A DNA stretch of 64,000 nucleotides, taken from positions 92,846,984 through 92,910,983 of the forward strand of contig OX235265.1 in the NCBI GenBank assembly GCA_944472135.2. Direction: 5' to 3'. Origin of the DNA: Trichobilharzia regenti. Lineage: Eukaryota; Platyhelminthes; Trematoda; Strigeidida; Schistosomatidae. The translations under genes and the position numbers were made by a program. Positions 63,433 through 64,000 of this stretch are shown here, piece by piece (position 1 is the first letter of the stretch; the number at the start of each line of letters is the position of its first letter). The notes under the pieces were generated by a model that saw only the letters and a program-made list of their open reading frames with translations, made no database searches and was not told the DNA's origin.

Positions 63433-63519
63433 GTATGTTAAGCACAGTGATGCGACTATATTGTTTCTTTGTAGCTTTACAGTTTTAATATCAATATATA
63501 TATTTAGGTTAAAACCCAA

Positions 63520-63776
63520 GAGCTTTCCATTTAGATCGCAGACTGACATGAGTTAGAGAATCAGTGAAAAGCCAAATGGTACTGGATAATTATTACAGTG
63601 AGAGTAGTAGATCAATCCTGAAGTTATGGCTTACAGTGATCTGATTGATCACCGACAACACTGGTTGGCAGTTGTGATATGCAGTGAAGTGATAACAGTT
63701 CGAATTCATGAGTCATCCCAGTGGCTGAGTGGTCACCATGCATGCCTCACGATCCGAATATCCACGTGTAACAAGA
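63520..63776 (+). mobile_element. Family B SINE cut by an LTR
   Basis: GCAGACTGACATGAGTTAGAGAATC (inverted tail piece), then the plus body to GGCTGAGTGGTCACCATGC (A box). The B box and hammerhead are absent because the LTR starts at 63777. Confidence 0.6.
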
Positions 63777-64000
63777 GAAGACAAGGGCCAGGAAACAAAT
63801 CGTTTGCTTAGGAAACCAACACATATTTATACATTTGCATGTACATTATTATAGATTACTGTAAGCAAACAAGCACAGTCCTCTGATTGGTTGTTTCTCG
63901 CTGAAAGTTAACCTTCCATCTCTTTGTTGTTGTTTCCTGAATGCCAGATCATCTATATGCTAACTGTATCCGCCTACGCAAAGTCTGTTGTGATTGGCTG
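63777..64000 (-). mobile_element. LTR running off right edge
   Basis: TGTAACAAGAGAAGACAAGG start with the family body (GATTGGTTGTTTCTCG, CTTCCATCTCTTTG), same family as 5535-5879. Whether it is solo cannot be told. Confidence 0.75.

Noticed and set aside
1..64000. Bacterial features: operons, CRISPR arrays, riboswitches, phage genes
   Set aside because: Nothing in the window has prokaryotic coding density, ribosome sites or spaced repeats; exon-intron structure and eukaryotic retroelements dominate.

Overview
The window reads as nuclear DNA of a digenean flatworm, most likely a schistosome. It is AT-rich and gene-poor, with small exons in very long introns. Its repeats are the ones expected there: Penelope-like elements (PLE) with GIY-YIG ends, RTE-type non-LTR retrotransposons with (AAT)n tails, CR1/jockey-like remnants, solo LTRs, and tRNA-derived SINEs carrying hammerhead-ribozyme folds. 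The species cannot be fixed from the sequence alone. No bacterial genes, CRISPR arrays, rRNA or intact tRNA genes are visible.

One host gene spans nearly the whole window on the + strand: a solute carrier 26 (SLC26/SulP) anion transporter. Thirteen consecutive exons between 3425 and 63432 join in frame into about 636 codons. They run from the end of the first conserved transmembrane block (MAYA...GTSRHISIG) through the transport core (SLSRS motif) into the C-terminal STAS domain. The 5' exons lie left of the window and the last STAS exons lie right of it. Introns reach about 7.5 kb and are almost solid transposon debris.

Layout: 1-3.4 kb, RTE debris and SINEs upstream of the first visible exon. 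3.4-10.1 kb, exons 1-3 with a solo LTR and RTE fragments. 10.1-24.7 kb, PLE tails, two tail-to-tail RTE copies, paired SINEs, an LTR with internal sequence, a short antisense ORF at 19.9-20.3 kb that may be a nested gene, and a large palindrome at 22.3-23.3 kb. 24.7-40 kb, exons 5-9 with many inverted SINE pairs and PLE, RTE and CR1-like fragments. 40-51.5 kb, exons 9-11, PLE copies, RTE fragments and three kinds of hammerhead SINE. 51.5-64 kb, a tandem duplication carrying LTRs, a head-to-head PLE palindrome, two PLE coding copies, exons 12-13, and an LTR running off the right edge.

The most interesting biology is in the repeats. At least three SINE families (called B, C and E here) join a tRNA-like A/B-box promoter to a hammerhead fold. 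They share a stem II, GAAA and stem III layout but differ in stem sequences. One C copy (50331-50375) and one B copy (30864-30909) keep the full CUGANGA...GAAA core. Family B repeatedly sits as inverted fold-back pairs, and its full-length copies carry tail sequence at both ends. A fourth SINE family (D) shares its 3' end with the resident RTE element, a typical SINE/LINE partnership.
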